Part shown: positions 28,261 through 36,900 of the stretch, in pieces
How the letters are laid out: each line of letters starts with the position of its first letter
How positions within the stretch are numbered: the first letter of the stretch is position 1
Assembly: GCA_020637445.1 (NCBI GenBank)
Contig: JACJVZ010000001.1
Coordinates: forward strand, 1-64,000
DNA length: 64,000 nt
From: Calditrichota bacterium
Lineage (GTDB): Bacteria > Electryoneota > RPQS01
Direction: 5' to 3'
Translations under genes and position numbers: made by a program
Notes under the pieces: model-generated
Databases searched by the model: none
What the model saw: only the letters and a program-made list of their open reading frames with translations
Told to the model about the DNA's origin: nothing

Positions 28261-28470
28261 ATGCGGGTGAAAGTATTGTGCTTAGGCCGCTCGGCCAAAG
28301 AAATCAACGTCAGTGACGGCACGACAGTCGAACAGGCTATTGCCGAGGCAGGTTTCCCGAAAGACAGCTCGAACACTCGGCACTTGAACGGTAGCCCGTG
28401 TTTCGATACGGATGTCGTGGTCGATGGGGCCGTGCTGACACTGGTCCCGCAGGTCAAAGGGGGCATCTAG
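28261..28470 (+). CDS. ubiquitin-like beta-grasp protein (MoaD/ThiS-type) of a conjugation operon
   Basis: 69 residues. The pattern of strands and the central helix (DGTTVEQAIAEAGF) is that of MoaD/ThiS-like beta-grasp modifiers, and it ends QVKGGI, a di-glycine followed by a single residue. AGGAG lies 7-8 nt upstream. A ThiF/E1-like, an E2-like and a JAB-peptidase gene follow in the same direction, so it is inferred to be the protein modifier of this operon, with the last Ile perhaps trimmed by the JAB protein to expose Gly-Gly. Participation in molybdopterin synthesis is less likely, as no MoaE is present and MoaD normally ends in Gly-Gly. Confidence 0.75.
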   Translation: MRVKVLCLGRSAKEINVSDGTTVEQAIAEAGFPKDSSNTRHLNGSPCFDTDVVVDGAVLTLVPQVKGGI

Positions 28471-28481
28471 GAGGGTGCTTC

Positions 28482-28560
28482 AGACTACCTGTCCTACGTA
28501 GTCTAAAGTATTCAAAGAGGGCTGTGATCCACGTGATCATGGCCCTCTTTCCTCCGGAGG
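28482..28560 (+). promoter_or_regulatory. two hairpins between the Ubl and E2 genes
   Basis: AGACTAC (28482-28488) pairs with GTAGTCT (28498-28504). AAAGAGGGC (28514-28522) pairs with GCCCTCTTT (28542-28550) around an inner TGATC/GATCA. The second hairpin is followed by a pyrimidine run and by the palindrome CCTCCGGAGG that contains the E2 gene's Shine-Dalgarno. It looks like a partial terminator or processing site separating Ubl from downstream genes. Confidence 0.6.
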
Positions 28561-28567
28561 TACAATC

Positions 28568-29665
28568 ATGATTGAACAACAGATTAGAACGCTGTGCAAC
28601 TTCCACGCCCAGAAGTGTCATACGCCAATTACGCTGATAACCAAGGAAGCTGATATTGCGACTTGGCATGAAGTCGGGATTGCAGTGTATGTAAATGCCG
28701 AGAAGGATTCGCAGTTGTGCAAGGACATGTTCGGTGATCCGATTGTGATGGAGTCCGTGCTTGTCGGTAAGGTGTCACCGACGTGGTTGGTTTTGTACGG
28801 CGCACCCAGACTGGACATCACATCGAACATTCTCGATGCGCATCTTCCACGCATGTGCCGTGTCTTTCGAAACAGCCAACGCCAGGCATTGATCGAAACA
28901 ACGCTTTCAGTTGCTGCCGAACGTAAGCAGGAACTTGCACGAACATTACGCGACGACAAATATGAACTCGAACGACTCTGCATGCAAGTGATGACTCTAT
29001 CTCGCAAGATCGAGGGCGACAACGAGATTCTCAAGCTGTTCAGCAGAGCACCTGAATTGATTAAATCCAAGGCAACGCGGAAATTTGTCGAGATGATGAA
29101 GTTAGTGCCGAGTTGCTACGAATCTATCAAGCTGGAAGACTCTTCGGTCATCGCGACGACGTATCCAATCGTGCTTGAACATGACGGCGGGCGATACGAC
29201 TTTGAACCATACACCGTGGAAGTTCGTCTTGATATTGGCAAGGTACTTATCAGCGGTGGCACTGAAATGAACGGCTACATCCATCCGCATGTCACGGATG
29301 ATCCGAACAACATCTGCTGGGGCAATATCGGGCATCTCGTACCACGACTTGCAGGAGAACTTGATTTGCATGGATTGCTACAACTGGTTCATCAATTCCT
29401 ATCAAGCTACAACTCATCGGATCCATTCGTTCGCCTTGAAAAATGGTCCAATGACTGGACCGAAGATGAAGACGATGAACCTTATTGCTCGTGGTGCGAC
29501 GACTATGGCCATGACATTAGCGACTGTGAATCATGCTGGTGGTGTCCTCACTGCAATCAACACGATGACCACGATGAAGACGATTGCCCCAACCGCCCAC
29601 AAGAAGACAACGAGGAGGTGGATACCGATGCAGAACTTGCAGAGGACGCAGCGACAGCCGGTTGA
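28568..29665 (+). CDS. E2-like (UBC-fold) protein with C-terminal CCHC zinc knuckles
   Basis: 365 residues. An N-terminal region of unknown fold has a likely coiled coil (about 105-150). Residues about 200-290 resemble an E2 core: HPH (239-241) in the place of the E2 HPN motif, a Cys at 250 in NNICWGN nine residues on, then the helix pattern ending SSYNSSDPF, like the E2 'PNP.DP' end. Behind this are two zinc-knuckle-like motifs, C307-C310-H315-C320 (exact CX2CX4HX4C) and C326-C329-H335-C340, and an acidic tail. It is inferred to accept the Ubl from the E1-like protein on Cys250. The knuckles may recruit substrate or nucleic acid. Its end overlaps the JAB gene by 38 bp. Confidence 0.72.
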   Translation: MIEQQIRTLCNFHAQKCHTPITLITKEADIATWHEVGIAVYVNAEKDSQLCKDMFGDPIVMESVLVGKVSPTWLVLYGAPRLDITSNILDAHLPRMCRVFRNSQRQALIETTLSVAAERKQELARTLRDDKYELERLCMQVMTLSRKIEGDNEILKLFSRAPELIKSKATRKFVEMMKLVPSCYESIKLEDSSVIATTYPIVLEHDGGRYDFEPYTVEVRLDIGKVLISGGTEMNGYIHPHVTDDPNNICWGNIGHLVPRLAGELDLHGLLQLVHQFLSSYNSSDPFVRLEKWSNDWTEDEDDEPYCSWCDDYGHDISDCESCWWCPHCNQHDDHDEDDCPNRPQEDNEEVDTDAELAEDAATAG

Positions 29666-30323
29666 TGCGGGAATCAAGATTCAAGTTGAAGCAACTGCCA
29701 TGCAGAAACTGTGGCTATGGACAGACATGGCAAAGGGCGAAGTGTCGTGTCTTGGACTGGTCGATGAAGTCGTTGATGCTGATTCCAAGCGCATCACTGC
29801 TTTGGTCGTTACAGACTTCTTTCTGGTTAAGCAAAACTGCTCGTACGATGAAACAGACATGGACATTGCCGACGTGGCTAGGTTGATCACTGAACTTGAA
29901 TCCAAGGGCATTGACTCACGAAAGCTCCGATGCTGGGCCCACTCGCATGGCAGCATGTCAGTATTCTGGAGCGGGCAGGACAACACTTGCATCGACGGAC
30001 TCGCAAATGGTGAATGGCTTCTGTCACTGGTAGTCAACAAACGCCGAGATACTATCATGCGTTTGGACCAGTATCATCCGAGTCACATGTATCTTGCCGA
30101 TGTCGTATGGGAGACTAAGTTTCCACTTGTAGATGGTCTTGCCGAATCGTGCATGTCGGAGTTCAAAGCTAAAGTGCAGGAGGTAGCCTTTGTTCCAAGG
30201 AATCGTGACTACGGTCCTGCAAGCTTGCGGGACGCTAAGGAGCGGGGTGCATTGACGATGGACGAACTGAATGACGAACTTGATTGGCTGGGATTGGATC
30301 GTGATGAACTTGAACCCTTCTAG
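29628..30323 (+). CDS. JAB/MPN+ metallopeptidase (Ubl-processing/deconjugating candidate)
   Basis: 231 residues. The JAMM zinc motif is complete: Glu38 in KGEVSCLGLVD, then H105-S-H107 and, after seven residues, S115-x2-D118. This family removes ubiquitin-like proteins or trims their tails. The ATG at 29628 has GAGGAGG upstream, inside the end of the E2-like gene; the longer open frame to 29289 would lie wholly within that gene and is not credible. The stop is 8 bp before the E1-like gene. Confidence 0.85.
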   Translation: MQNLQRTQRQPVDAGIKIQVEATAMQKLWLWTDMAKGEVSCLGLVDEVVDADSKRITALVVTDFFLVKQNCSYDETDMDIADVARLITELESKGIDSRKLRCWAHSHGSMSVFWSGQDNTCIDGLANGEWLLSLVVNKRRDTIMRLDQYHPSHMYLADVVWETKFPLVDGLAESCMSEFKAKVQEVAFVPRNRDYGPASLRDAKERGALTMDELNDELDWLGLDRDELEPF

Positions 30324-30331
30324 GAGACAAC

Positions 30332-30988
30332 ATGAACGACATGCGATTTCTAAGACAGCAAGATGTTGTCGATGCGGACAGATTGGCAAATCTGTCTGTG
30401 ACTTTGATCGGTCTAGGGAGCATTGGTTCGGTGACGGGCCTATATCTTGCAAAGATGGGCGTTTGCAACTTGACTTGCTTCGATGCCGATATTGTGGATA
30501 TTCACAATGTCAGCAATCAGGCTTATGGGATGTCTGATGTGGGATTGCTGAAAGCGGATGCGTTTTCTGTTCTTGTTGAAAATCAAACCGGACTGCTGTC
30601 AAACAGTACCTGTTTGCAATATGACGGAAGACGACTTTCAGGAGTTGTCATATCCGCTGTCGACAGCATGGAAAGTCGCAAGGCAATCTGGAAGAGTATT
30701 CGAGACCAAGCTGGCGTTCAGGTTTACATTGATTCACGCATGGCGCTAAACACGATGGACATTCACATTGCTAATCCACAAATTCGAGAGGAACGCGTAG
30801 CTTATTCACGGACGATCGTTTCAGACGATCAGACTCTGCAAGAACCATGTACCGCACGCACCGTTTGCTACACGCCTTTGATGGCGGCGAGTGTTGTCTG
30901 CAACTTGGTCAAGCGCTATGTTAACAACGAACAACTACCACATCGTGTGATTCTGGATCTCGCGACGTGGACACTTATCACGAACTAG
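30332..30988 (+). CDS. ThiF/E1-like Ubl-activating enzyme
   Basis: A 218-residue Rossmann-fold adenylyltransferase of the ThiF/MoeB/E1 group. The nucleotide loop is GLGSIGS (27-33), the Asp of FDADIVDIHNVSNQ follows (about 50-63), and there is a candidate catalytic Cys at 173 in EPCTARTVCYTP. The CxxC zinc site of MoeB is not evident. It should adenylate the Ubl C-terminus and pass it to the E2-like protein. It is short for the family, essentially only the adenylation domain. Start has GGAGA 9 nt upstream. Confidence 0.82.
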   Translation: MNDMRFLRQQDVVDADRLANLSVTLIGLGSIGSVTGLYLAKMGVCNLTCFDADIVDIHNVSNQAYGMSDVGLLKADAFSVLVENQTGLLSNSTCLQYDGRRLSGVVISAVDSMESRKAIWKSIRDQAGVQVYIDSRMALNTMDIHIANPQIREERVAYSRTIVSDDQTLQEPCTARTVCYTPLMAASVVCNLVKRYVNNEQLPHRVILDLATWTLITN

Positions 30989-31000
30989 GAGAACAACAAT

Positions 31001-31099
31001 ATGAATCGAAAAGGCTGCGCAATAGTTGACGCAGTTTGTACAGTCGCAGATCGGGTTTGCGGCAATGACCGGCCGGATGACGACGAGGACAAAAAGTAG
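31001..31099 (+). CDS. 32-residue cysteine-containing peptide at the end of the Ubl operon
   Basis: A small frame, ATG at 31001, TAG ending 31099, preceded by AGGAG that overlaps the stop region of the E1-like gene 12 bp upstream. The peptide has three cysteines (6, 13, 20, each seven residues apart), a hydrophobic middle and an acidic/basic tail DDDEDKK. A terminator follows 18 bp later. Position, ribosome site and terminator support translation; function unknown. The regular Cys spacing would put all three on one face of a helix. Confidence 0.5.
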   Translation: MNRKGCAIVDAVCTVADRVCGNDRPDDDEDKK

Positions 31100-31116
31100 G
31101 TCATTGCGGTCGACAA

Positions 31117-31143
31117 AAGAAGAGCCTCGCGGGGGCTCTTCTT
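31117..31143 (+). terminator. intrinsic terminator of the Ubl operon
   Basis: A 10-bp perfect stem AAGAAGAGCC (31117-31126) / GGCTCTTCTT (31134-31143). The flanking A and T residues let it serve both convergent operons. Confidence 0.8.
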
Positions 31144-31175
31144 CTATGGATAATTGAGATCTACCTGATTAACTG

Positions 31176-31571
31176 TCAGCAACTTCCACCGTGATCAGTT
31201 CGCGGACGCAAGGCTTGGTTCTTGTCCCTCCATGTTGCCAACAACTTACGAACTCTTTCGGTCTTGATTTGCGACTCCATGTATATCCGTCCTTTTTCTG
31301 AAAGTTCCCATTGCCCATGGCGAGAATCACGACGGAGATAACCATCGTCTTTCAATTGCTTGCGCGCCCAACAACACGTGTTGTAATACCTCTTCTGGTC
31401 AGAACTCAAAAGCTCAAAGTCTAAAGGTCTTAACATTCCGTTCGCCTCAAGGATCGTTCTAACTATCTCTACGACTTTCCAGGTAGGCACGCTTGACTTC
31501 TTGGCATATAGTACTACAAGTATCATTGTTTTGAAATCATCTTCGGGCGTTCTACCATTTCGTCTTTGCAT
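31176..31571 (-). CDS. winged-helix protein resembling the N-terminal domain of Mrr
   Basis: 131 residues, the size of a lone Mrr_N-type winged helix: a helical region, then YYNTCCWARKQLKDDGYLRRDSRHGQWELSEKG, which matches the family's 'WA...LK..GLL....G.W.LT..G' pattern. The Mrr nuclease domain is missing. AGGAG precedes the ATG. It lies 18 bp behind the 88-residue gene at 31590-31856 and shares its promoter, so it may be the repressor of that unit. Confidence 0.6.
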   Translation of the reverse strand: MQRRNGRTPEDDFKTMILVVLYAKKSSVPTWKVVEIVRTILEANGMLRPLDFELLSSDQKRYYNTCCWARKQLKDDGYLRRDSRHGQWELSEKGRIYMESQIKTERVRKLLATWRDKNQALRPRTDHGGSC

Positions 31572-31589
31572 GCTAGTCTCCTTTTGTGG

Positions 31590-31856
31590 TTACTGGTTCT
31601 GTTTGTATACTGTGAGGATCTTAAACGCTGATACAGGCGGCGACCAACGGGCATCGCAGACAACAACAGTACCTATTGCGTTTCGAACATCAGTGTCCCA
31701 CAATCGATTATTTTTGACATCTTCTTGTGTTAACTCGAAGCGAATTACACTCATTAAAATTCGTTTCTGTCCATAGCGAAGCGTTGCATCAATTTCCCAG
31801 TCAGAAACAAAGCGCTCCGCACTTCTAGAACTACTGTGTTCGGTAAAAAGATACAT
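31590..31856 (-). CDS. small protein resembling DUF4258
   Basis: 88 residues from the ATG at 31856, which has GGAG 6 nt upstream (a further ATG at 31883 would fall in the promoter -10 box). The pattern SSRSAERFVSDWEIDATLRYG near the start and a C-terminal strand ending TVYK resemble DUF4258, a family related to small RelE/BrnT-like toxins. Paired with a winged-helix gene under one promoter, it could be the toxin half of a toxin-antitoxin pair. This is inference from size and layout only. Confidence 0.5.
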   Translation of the reverse strand: MYLFTEHSSSRSAERFVSDWEIDATLRYGQKRILMSVIRFELTQEDVKNNRLWDTDVRNAIGTVVVCDARWSPPVSAFKILTVYKQNQ

Positions 31857-31882
31857 GATGTCTCCGTATTTATTCGTGGTCA

Positions 31883-31911
31883 AATATAGTTCACGACGAG
31901 CAGTGTGTCAA
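31883..31911 (-). promoter_or_regulatory. sigma-70-type promoter of the two-gene minus-strand unit
   Basis: Minus strand TTGACA (31911-31906), 17-bp spacer, TATATT (31888-31883). An imperfect inverted repeat, GTGGTCAA...TTCACGAC (31877-31898), covers the -10 box and could be an autorepression operator. Confidence 0.7.
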
Positions 31912-32181
31912 GCAAAAGGTGCAAAATACCTTAGTGCAAGATAAAATAGTTTGGTGGAATGTTTAGAAGAATCATTAGAAGAAACCTTAGAAGGAATAGG
32001 CTGACGTGTCTAACGGAAGCTAACATGATTGAGCACAGAAGTCTCTCTCGGGCTTTGATTGATATGTTGATTTGCTCGAGCACTCGCGCGTTTTGAACCA
32101 GTGGATCTGGGTGGTTCAGAGACAATCATCTTTTCTGGAATAAGAATCTGTCCGAGGACAAAACTAACGGAGATTCATTGA

Positions 32182-32262
32182 ATGAGAAATAGACCGGGAT
32201 TGATCGACGGGATACTAAAAGGATTATCCGAAGCCTTGAAGGTGATCCTGAAGCGGCATTAG
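32182..32262 (+). CDS. possible 26-residue amphipathic peptide
   Basis: ATG at 32182 with GGAG about 8 nt upstream; TAG ends 32262. The peptide (begins MRNRPGLIDGILKGL, ends ILKRH) would form a basic amphipathic helix. A strong terminator follows at 32317. It could be a membrane-active or regulatory peptide, or chance. Compare the 28-residue frame at 37105. Confidence 0.3.
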   Translation: MRNRPGLIDGILKGLSEALKVILKRH

Positions 32263-32316
32263 GTGCAACGAAAAAAAATAGACTCCAAGGACGATTTCGG
32301 AGCCTATGAGACTGAA

Positions 32317-32352
32317 GAAGACCTGTAAGCGCAGGTCTTCTTTTTATTTTTG
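32317..32352 (+). terminator. intrinsic terminator
   Basis: GAAGACCTG (32317-32325) pairs with CAGGTCTTC (32332-32340), loop TAAGCG, followed by TTTTTATTTTTG. It must end a plus-strand transcript made from 31.9-32.3 kb, where no normal gene is visible. Confidence 0.88.
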
Positions 32353-32555
32353 AATTCACACGAAAAATAGTAACAATAACACGATTTTGGGACATCATAG
32401 GGGCATACCCAGAGACCTAAAAAATCCAACAAAAGAAATTCCAAACTCGGTTTTGGGACCAGGTTTGTATGATTCCTAGGGTATTAGGCGGGAAGAGATA
32501 CTCACGGGGTATTATTGCACCGCGTGGCTTTCACGAAAGAATGCTTTTTCATCCC

Positions 32556-32600
32556 TTGACTCAAGCCAAATTGCTCCGTATATTCATTGAACAAATGAAT
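32556..32600 (+). promoter_or_regulatory. promoter with overlapping palindromic operator for the mutasome operon
   Basis: TTGACT (32556-32561), 17-bp spacer and TATATT (32579-32584) form a near-consensus promoter. Over its -10 and start region lies a perfect palindrome ATTCATT-GAACA-AATGAAT (32582-32600), ending 16 bp before the ImuB start. Mutasome operons are normally LexA-controlled (known), so this may be the SOS operator of this lineage. It does not match the classical E. coli or Bacillus boxes. Confidence 0.7.
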
Positions 32601-32616
32601 AAATAACGACATTTTT

Positions 32617-33765
32617 ATGATTGTTTTTGTTATGTTTCCGAGTTTTTATCTGTACGGACTGCAACAGGGCCCAAAGCAAGCGGTGGCTAGGGATCGAACC
32701 GTCCTTGAAGCATCAGATGAAGCAGCCAGGCACGGAGTTCAGGTAGGTGACACGATTAGACTGGCACGAAGACAGTGTCCGGGACTCGAAGTTCAGGAGT
32801 TTCGACCAGAAAACTATTCAGATCGTTTTGAACAGGCTTGGTCGGTCATCGCTGGATTCACGCCTATGGTTCAGACTACTGATCTTCATCAAGGCTACTT
32901 GGACATCACGAAGGACTTCAAGCGATTTGGCGACGCAGATACGATGGTTCGAAGTCTAAATGAAGAGCTGACGAAGACAACGGGCCTGAAATTCAATTGG
33001 GGTGGTGGAGCGGACAAGTGGATGGCTTGGCTTGCTCGCGGGCACAACCAGTTTATCACTCCTGCGATGGAGTCTCTCGTCCTGTCCAAGCTGCCGATCG
33101 AGTCAATGGCTCTGCCTGAACGCGTTACGGAGCGTCTCCACCACTTTGACATTCATACTGTCGCACAAGTCACGGGATTGCCGCCGGGATTTCTGGAATC
33201 GCATCTCGGTTTCGATCGGATCTTTGTGCTAAAGTTCTTGACTAGACACAAAGAACCCGTTCGACCAAACTTCCCACCGCGCAAGATTGAATCTTGTGTG
33301 GATGTCACAGAATCAGATGAATTTGCCTGTCAGCGGGCGATAGCAGAAGTCGCATCGAGTATCGCTACACAACTTGCAGACGCTTCTTTGCAGACCTCAT
33401 GTTTACGAATAGCCTATAAGTCTGAAGTGAAGAAGCTCGAAGTAGACCACAAGCTTTCGCAAGGAGTTCTTAGTGATGGACGACTTACGAAGATACTTTT
33501 TGATTTGTTGCCAGACGGCATGCAGCAAAGCCTAAAGAGCATTGACGTTGAAGCCCTTAGATTACTTCCCCGACAAGTTACACAAGACTTGCTTTGGGAA
33601 AAGTCGCTTACTAACAATGCTGGAGAACAACTTGAACGTGCACAGAACAAACTTCACACCCGATACGGCATGGACTCTTTGGTGACTGGAAGCACCGCTT
33701 TTGCACGACAGCAGCCTCGTTTTGCACAACTAGTCTATCAGTCTCGTGGGCTAACTCTGCCATAG
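32617..33765 (+). CDS. imuB: ImuB-like Y-family polymerase homologue, catalytic acids missing
   Basis: 382 residues with the order of a Y-family polymerase: N-terminal catalytic fold, thumb with helix-hairpin-helix (VTERLHHFDIHTVAQVTGLPPGFL, about 168-190), and little finger. The first metal-binding Asp expected in motif I is replaced (MIVFVMFPSFYLYG), and the DE pair of motif III is replaced by HQ (TDLHQGYLD). ImuB proteins are known to be inactive adaptors that bind the beta clamp and DnaE2, which fits this gene's place before dnaE2. No Shine-Dalgarno is seen at the start. ImuA is not present. Confidence 0.85.
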   Translation: MIVFVMFPSFYLYGLQQGPKQAVARDRTVLEASDEAARHGVQVGDTIRLARRQCPGLEVQEFRPENYSDRFEQAWSVIAGFTPMVQTTDLHQGYLDITKDFKRFGDADTMVRSLNEELTKTTGLKFNWGGGADKWMAWLARGHNQFITPAMESLVLSKLPIESMALPERVTERLHHFDIHTVAQVTGLPPGFLESHLGFDRIFVLKFLTRHKEPVRPNFPPRKIESCVDVTESDEFACQRAIAEVASSIATQLADASLQTSCLRIAYKSEVKKLEVDHKLSQGVLSDGRLTKILFDLLPDGMQQSLKSIDVEALRLLPRQVTQDLLWEKSLTNNAGEQLERAQNKLHTRYGMDSLVTGSTAFARQQPRFAQLVYQSRGLTLP

Positions 33766-33766
33766 T

Positions 33767-33988
33767 ATGGAGCCAGTGAACGTCATATGCGCTTCAGGCG
33801 CACCCAATTCGCTATTCTGGCGCGGCCAGTCACAGCTGATTGTCTGCGTCTTGGATCATTGGTGGGAAGCCGGACGCTGGTGGGAGACGGAAGTTGCGCG
33901 GGAGTTCTTTCTTGTGCTGACGAATCAACGGAGAATTCTACTGTGCCGCAATCCAAATTCTGGTGATTGGCTTGCCAAGTCAGCATGA
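33767..33988 (+). CDS. DUF6504-like small protein of the mutasome operon
   Basis: 73 residues, Trp-rich (LFWRGQSQLIVCVLDHWWEAGRWWETEVAREFF), matching the short DUF6504-type proteins commonly found with ImuB/DnaE2. Its ATG lies one base after the imuB stop, and its stop overlaps the dnaE2 start (ATGA). In some lineages this segment is fused to the ImuB C-terminus. Role in the mutasome unknown. Confidence 0.68.
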   Translation: MEPVNVICASGAPNSLFWRGQSQLIVCVLDHWWEAGRWWETEVAREFFLVLTNQRRILLCRNPNSGDWLAKSA

Positions 33989-36900
33989 GACCACCTGTTC
34001 CACTTATGGTCCGCAGCGAGTTCAGCTTTCTGAATGGCGCATCGCGGTTGGAAGAGCTTGTCAAAGTTGCTGCCCAACTTGGTTATGACACGCTTGCGCT
34101 GACCGATGTAGATCACTTGTGCGGAGTCCCAGAATTTCTTGGACTATGCAAACGCCACGGAGTGCGTCCGATACTCGGTGTAGAACTTACACTAAACACC
34201 GGCAGAATAATCGCCCTTGCCAAATCACGCAAGGGTTTTGCTTCTCTGTGCAGGCTATTAACGCAGTCACATCTGGAGAATGAACGGCGTCAACCCAAGC
34301 TTCACGAAGGTCGCCTTCTTGATGACGCAGAAGACATGATTCTGATTGCAGGAGGAAATGATGCACCACTCGTATCATGGGTTTATCAGCGGCGCATGGA
34401 AAAGGCCGAAGCCTGGCTTCGTGGTGTGCGAGACAGACTGAGCGCAGATTTTTTCGTCCGCATAGAACGTACGTTTCAACCAATGCAGCAGGAATTCAAC
34501 GCGCACTTAACAGCACTTTGTTCTGATTTGAATATTCCTGTCGTTGCCTGCAACCCGGTTCACTACGCCCGGCCAGATCAATATCGCATTTTCGATTTGC
34601 TATCCTGCATCCGCAATCTAATTAAGCTCGACGACCCGCATCCTGAACGGCCCATTAACGGATTTGGATATCTGCAAAGTCCTACAGCTTTCACAAGACT
34701 ATTTGAAGACATGCCGCAGGCTTTGGAGATGACACATGTCATAGCAGATCGATGTGAAGACTATTCTTTGAATGACGAGGCTTATCGTCCACGGTTTGGC
34801 AGCATTTCTGAAGACGCTTCAATCCGCAAACTGTGCCAGTTGGCAGAAGCTGGTGCCAGAAGAAAGTACGGCACCATCGATGATGAGCTTGACAAGCGCA
34901 TCAAATACGAACTTAGTGTCATCACGGATTTGGGTTTTGCCGGATACTTTCTGATTGTCCATGACCTTCTGACCTTCGCGAGGTCAAAAGGCGTCAGATA
35001 TGCCGGTCGTGGCAGTTCAGCAGATTCTGTTGTAGCCTACTGTCTGGACATCACCAAAGTGGATGCTTTCAAGCGCAATTTACGATTCGAAAGATTCATT
35101 AACCCCGAACGAAAAGAGTCACTGCCGGACATAGATATTGATTTCGATCGCCGGTATCGAGAGGCAATCGTTCAGTATGTGATTGGCAAGTACGGTCAGG
35201 AACATGTCGCGGGTGTAGCATCCTTCAATCGCTATAGGGCACGCGGCGCAATTCGGGATGTTGCCAATGCCATTGGTTTCGAAACCGAAGACATTGACAA
35301 GCTGGCTAGATATTCCCATTGGGCGCTTTCCGCGAAGCGTATTGCATCTACGCTCGACAGCAGACCCGAAATTCGATCCTTGAAGGTAGACAGGAAGAAG
35401 TTCGAGCTTCTATTTGAACTCTGTGCGGGTTTGGATGATATGCCAAGGCATATCTCCGCGCATCCCTGCGGAGTCATGATCACAGGTGCGCCAGTTCAAG
35501 GAATTACTCCGCTTCTCCGAGCCGCAAACGGCATGTTGATATCGCACTATGACAAAGACGGTGTCGAGGATCTTGGTTTGGTGAAATTCGATTTGCTTTC
35601 GCTGCCAACGCTGGGCGTAGTTGAAGATACCGCTGTGATGGTTCGGCGGCATTCCCCGAAGTTTGAATATGACCAGATTCCGTTGGACGACGAAGAAACC
35701 TTCGAACTACTCAGATCAGGTGAAACAACCGGTGGATTTCAGAATGAAAGTCCAGCACAACAATCCCTCGCACCAAGACTGCAAGCACGAACCATTGAAG
35801 ACGTCATTGCTGCCGTCGCGCTGATTCGCCCAGGGCCACTGAAAGGTGAAATGATTGAACCATTCGTCAGACGGCGCAATGGCACGGAACCCGTCGCATC
35901 TATTCATCCCGTCATTGACAAGATTCTGGAGCATACCTACGGTGTTGTTCTGTACCAAGAGCAGGTTATCAGCATTGCCGTAGAATTGGCTGGCTTCACA
36001 CCCGGACAGGCAGATGTCTTGCGCAGGACTATTTCTCACAACCGATCGTATGAAAAGATGGCCGAGCTTGGTGAACAGTTTGTTAAACAAGCCATCGAGC
36101 GAGGCGTTGAACCAGAACTCGCAGAGAAGGTCTTCACATGGATTCAGGGCTATGCAGGTTACGGATTCTGTGAAGCACATGCAGCGTCCTTTGGGGATAC
36201 CAGCTACAAAACAGCTTATCTACTTAAACATCATCCAGCAGAATTCTATGCGTCGTTGCTGAATCATCAGCCAATGGGGTTCTTCCCAGCTGCCACGCTT
36301 ATGAATGAAGCTAGGCGGCGGGGAATTGTGGTCTACGGACCCGATTGTAACAGCAGTGGTGCCTCAACTACAGTCCAGAATGGGACTATTCGAATCGGGC
36401 TATTGCAGATTTCAGGGATGAAAGAGGCAGAAGCAGGAAAGATCGTAGCCGCTGCACCTTATCTATCGTGGGGTGACTTCGTCCGGCGCGTACGACTGAA
36501 TCGCGACCTGCTAGAGAACCTAGTCTTGTCTGGTGCCTTTGACTCGCTGCACAAGAATCGCAAAGAACTTCTATTCAGCTTGGGAACAATTCTGCCGCCG
36601 GCAGAAACGGGAAGACTCGTGCTGGCATTGGATCTTGAACCGGTGATTTCGCGAAGACCGGATTTTGATGCTTTCACACGATCAATGCAGGAACATCGGG
36701 TCTTAGGTTTTTCACCTGATCGGCATATAATCTCCTTCTGGCGAGAGTCACTTGCGAAGCGGGGGATTCAGACGTGTCGTGATGTTAAGACGAATCAAGA
36801 TTCCAAAGCTGTTCTTTCAGCAGCCGGTGTCGTCATACGTCCCCACACACCACCAACTAAATCTGGTAAACGAGTAATCTTCTTTTCGCTCGAAGATGAA

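Larger units (their letters stand above)
31912..32555. other. gene-poor stretch with two possible tiny frames
   Basis: No gene of normal size. The sequence TTAGAAG occurs three times at exact 12-bp steps (31963, 31975, 31987). These fall inside a 45-codon plus-strand frame (31959-32096) with an Arg-rich start, which I do not call as a gene. The clearer 26-codon frame at 32182 is listed separately. Confidence 0.35.

Noticed and set aside
28261..28470. MoaD subunit of molybdopterin synthase
   Set aside because: It is 10 kb from the cofactor genes, has no MoaE partner, ends GGI rather than GG, and sits in an E2/JAB/E1 operon.
29289..29627. Long N-terminal extension of the JAB protein
   Set aside because: The extension lies entirely inside the E2-like gene in another frame, and a strong ribosome site marks the ATG at 29628.
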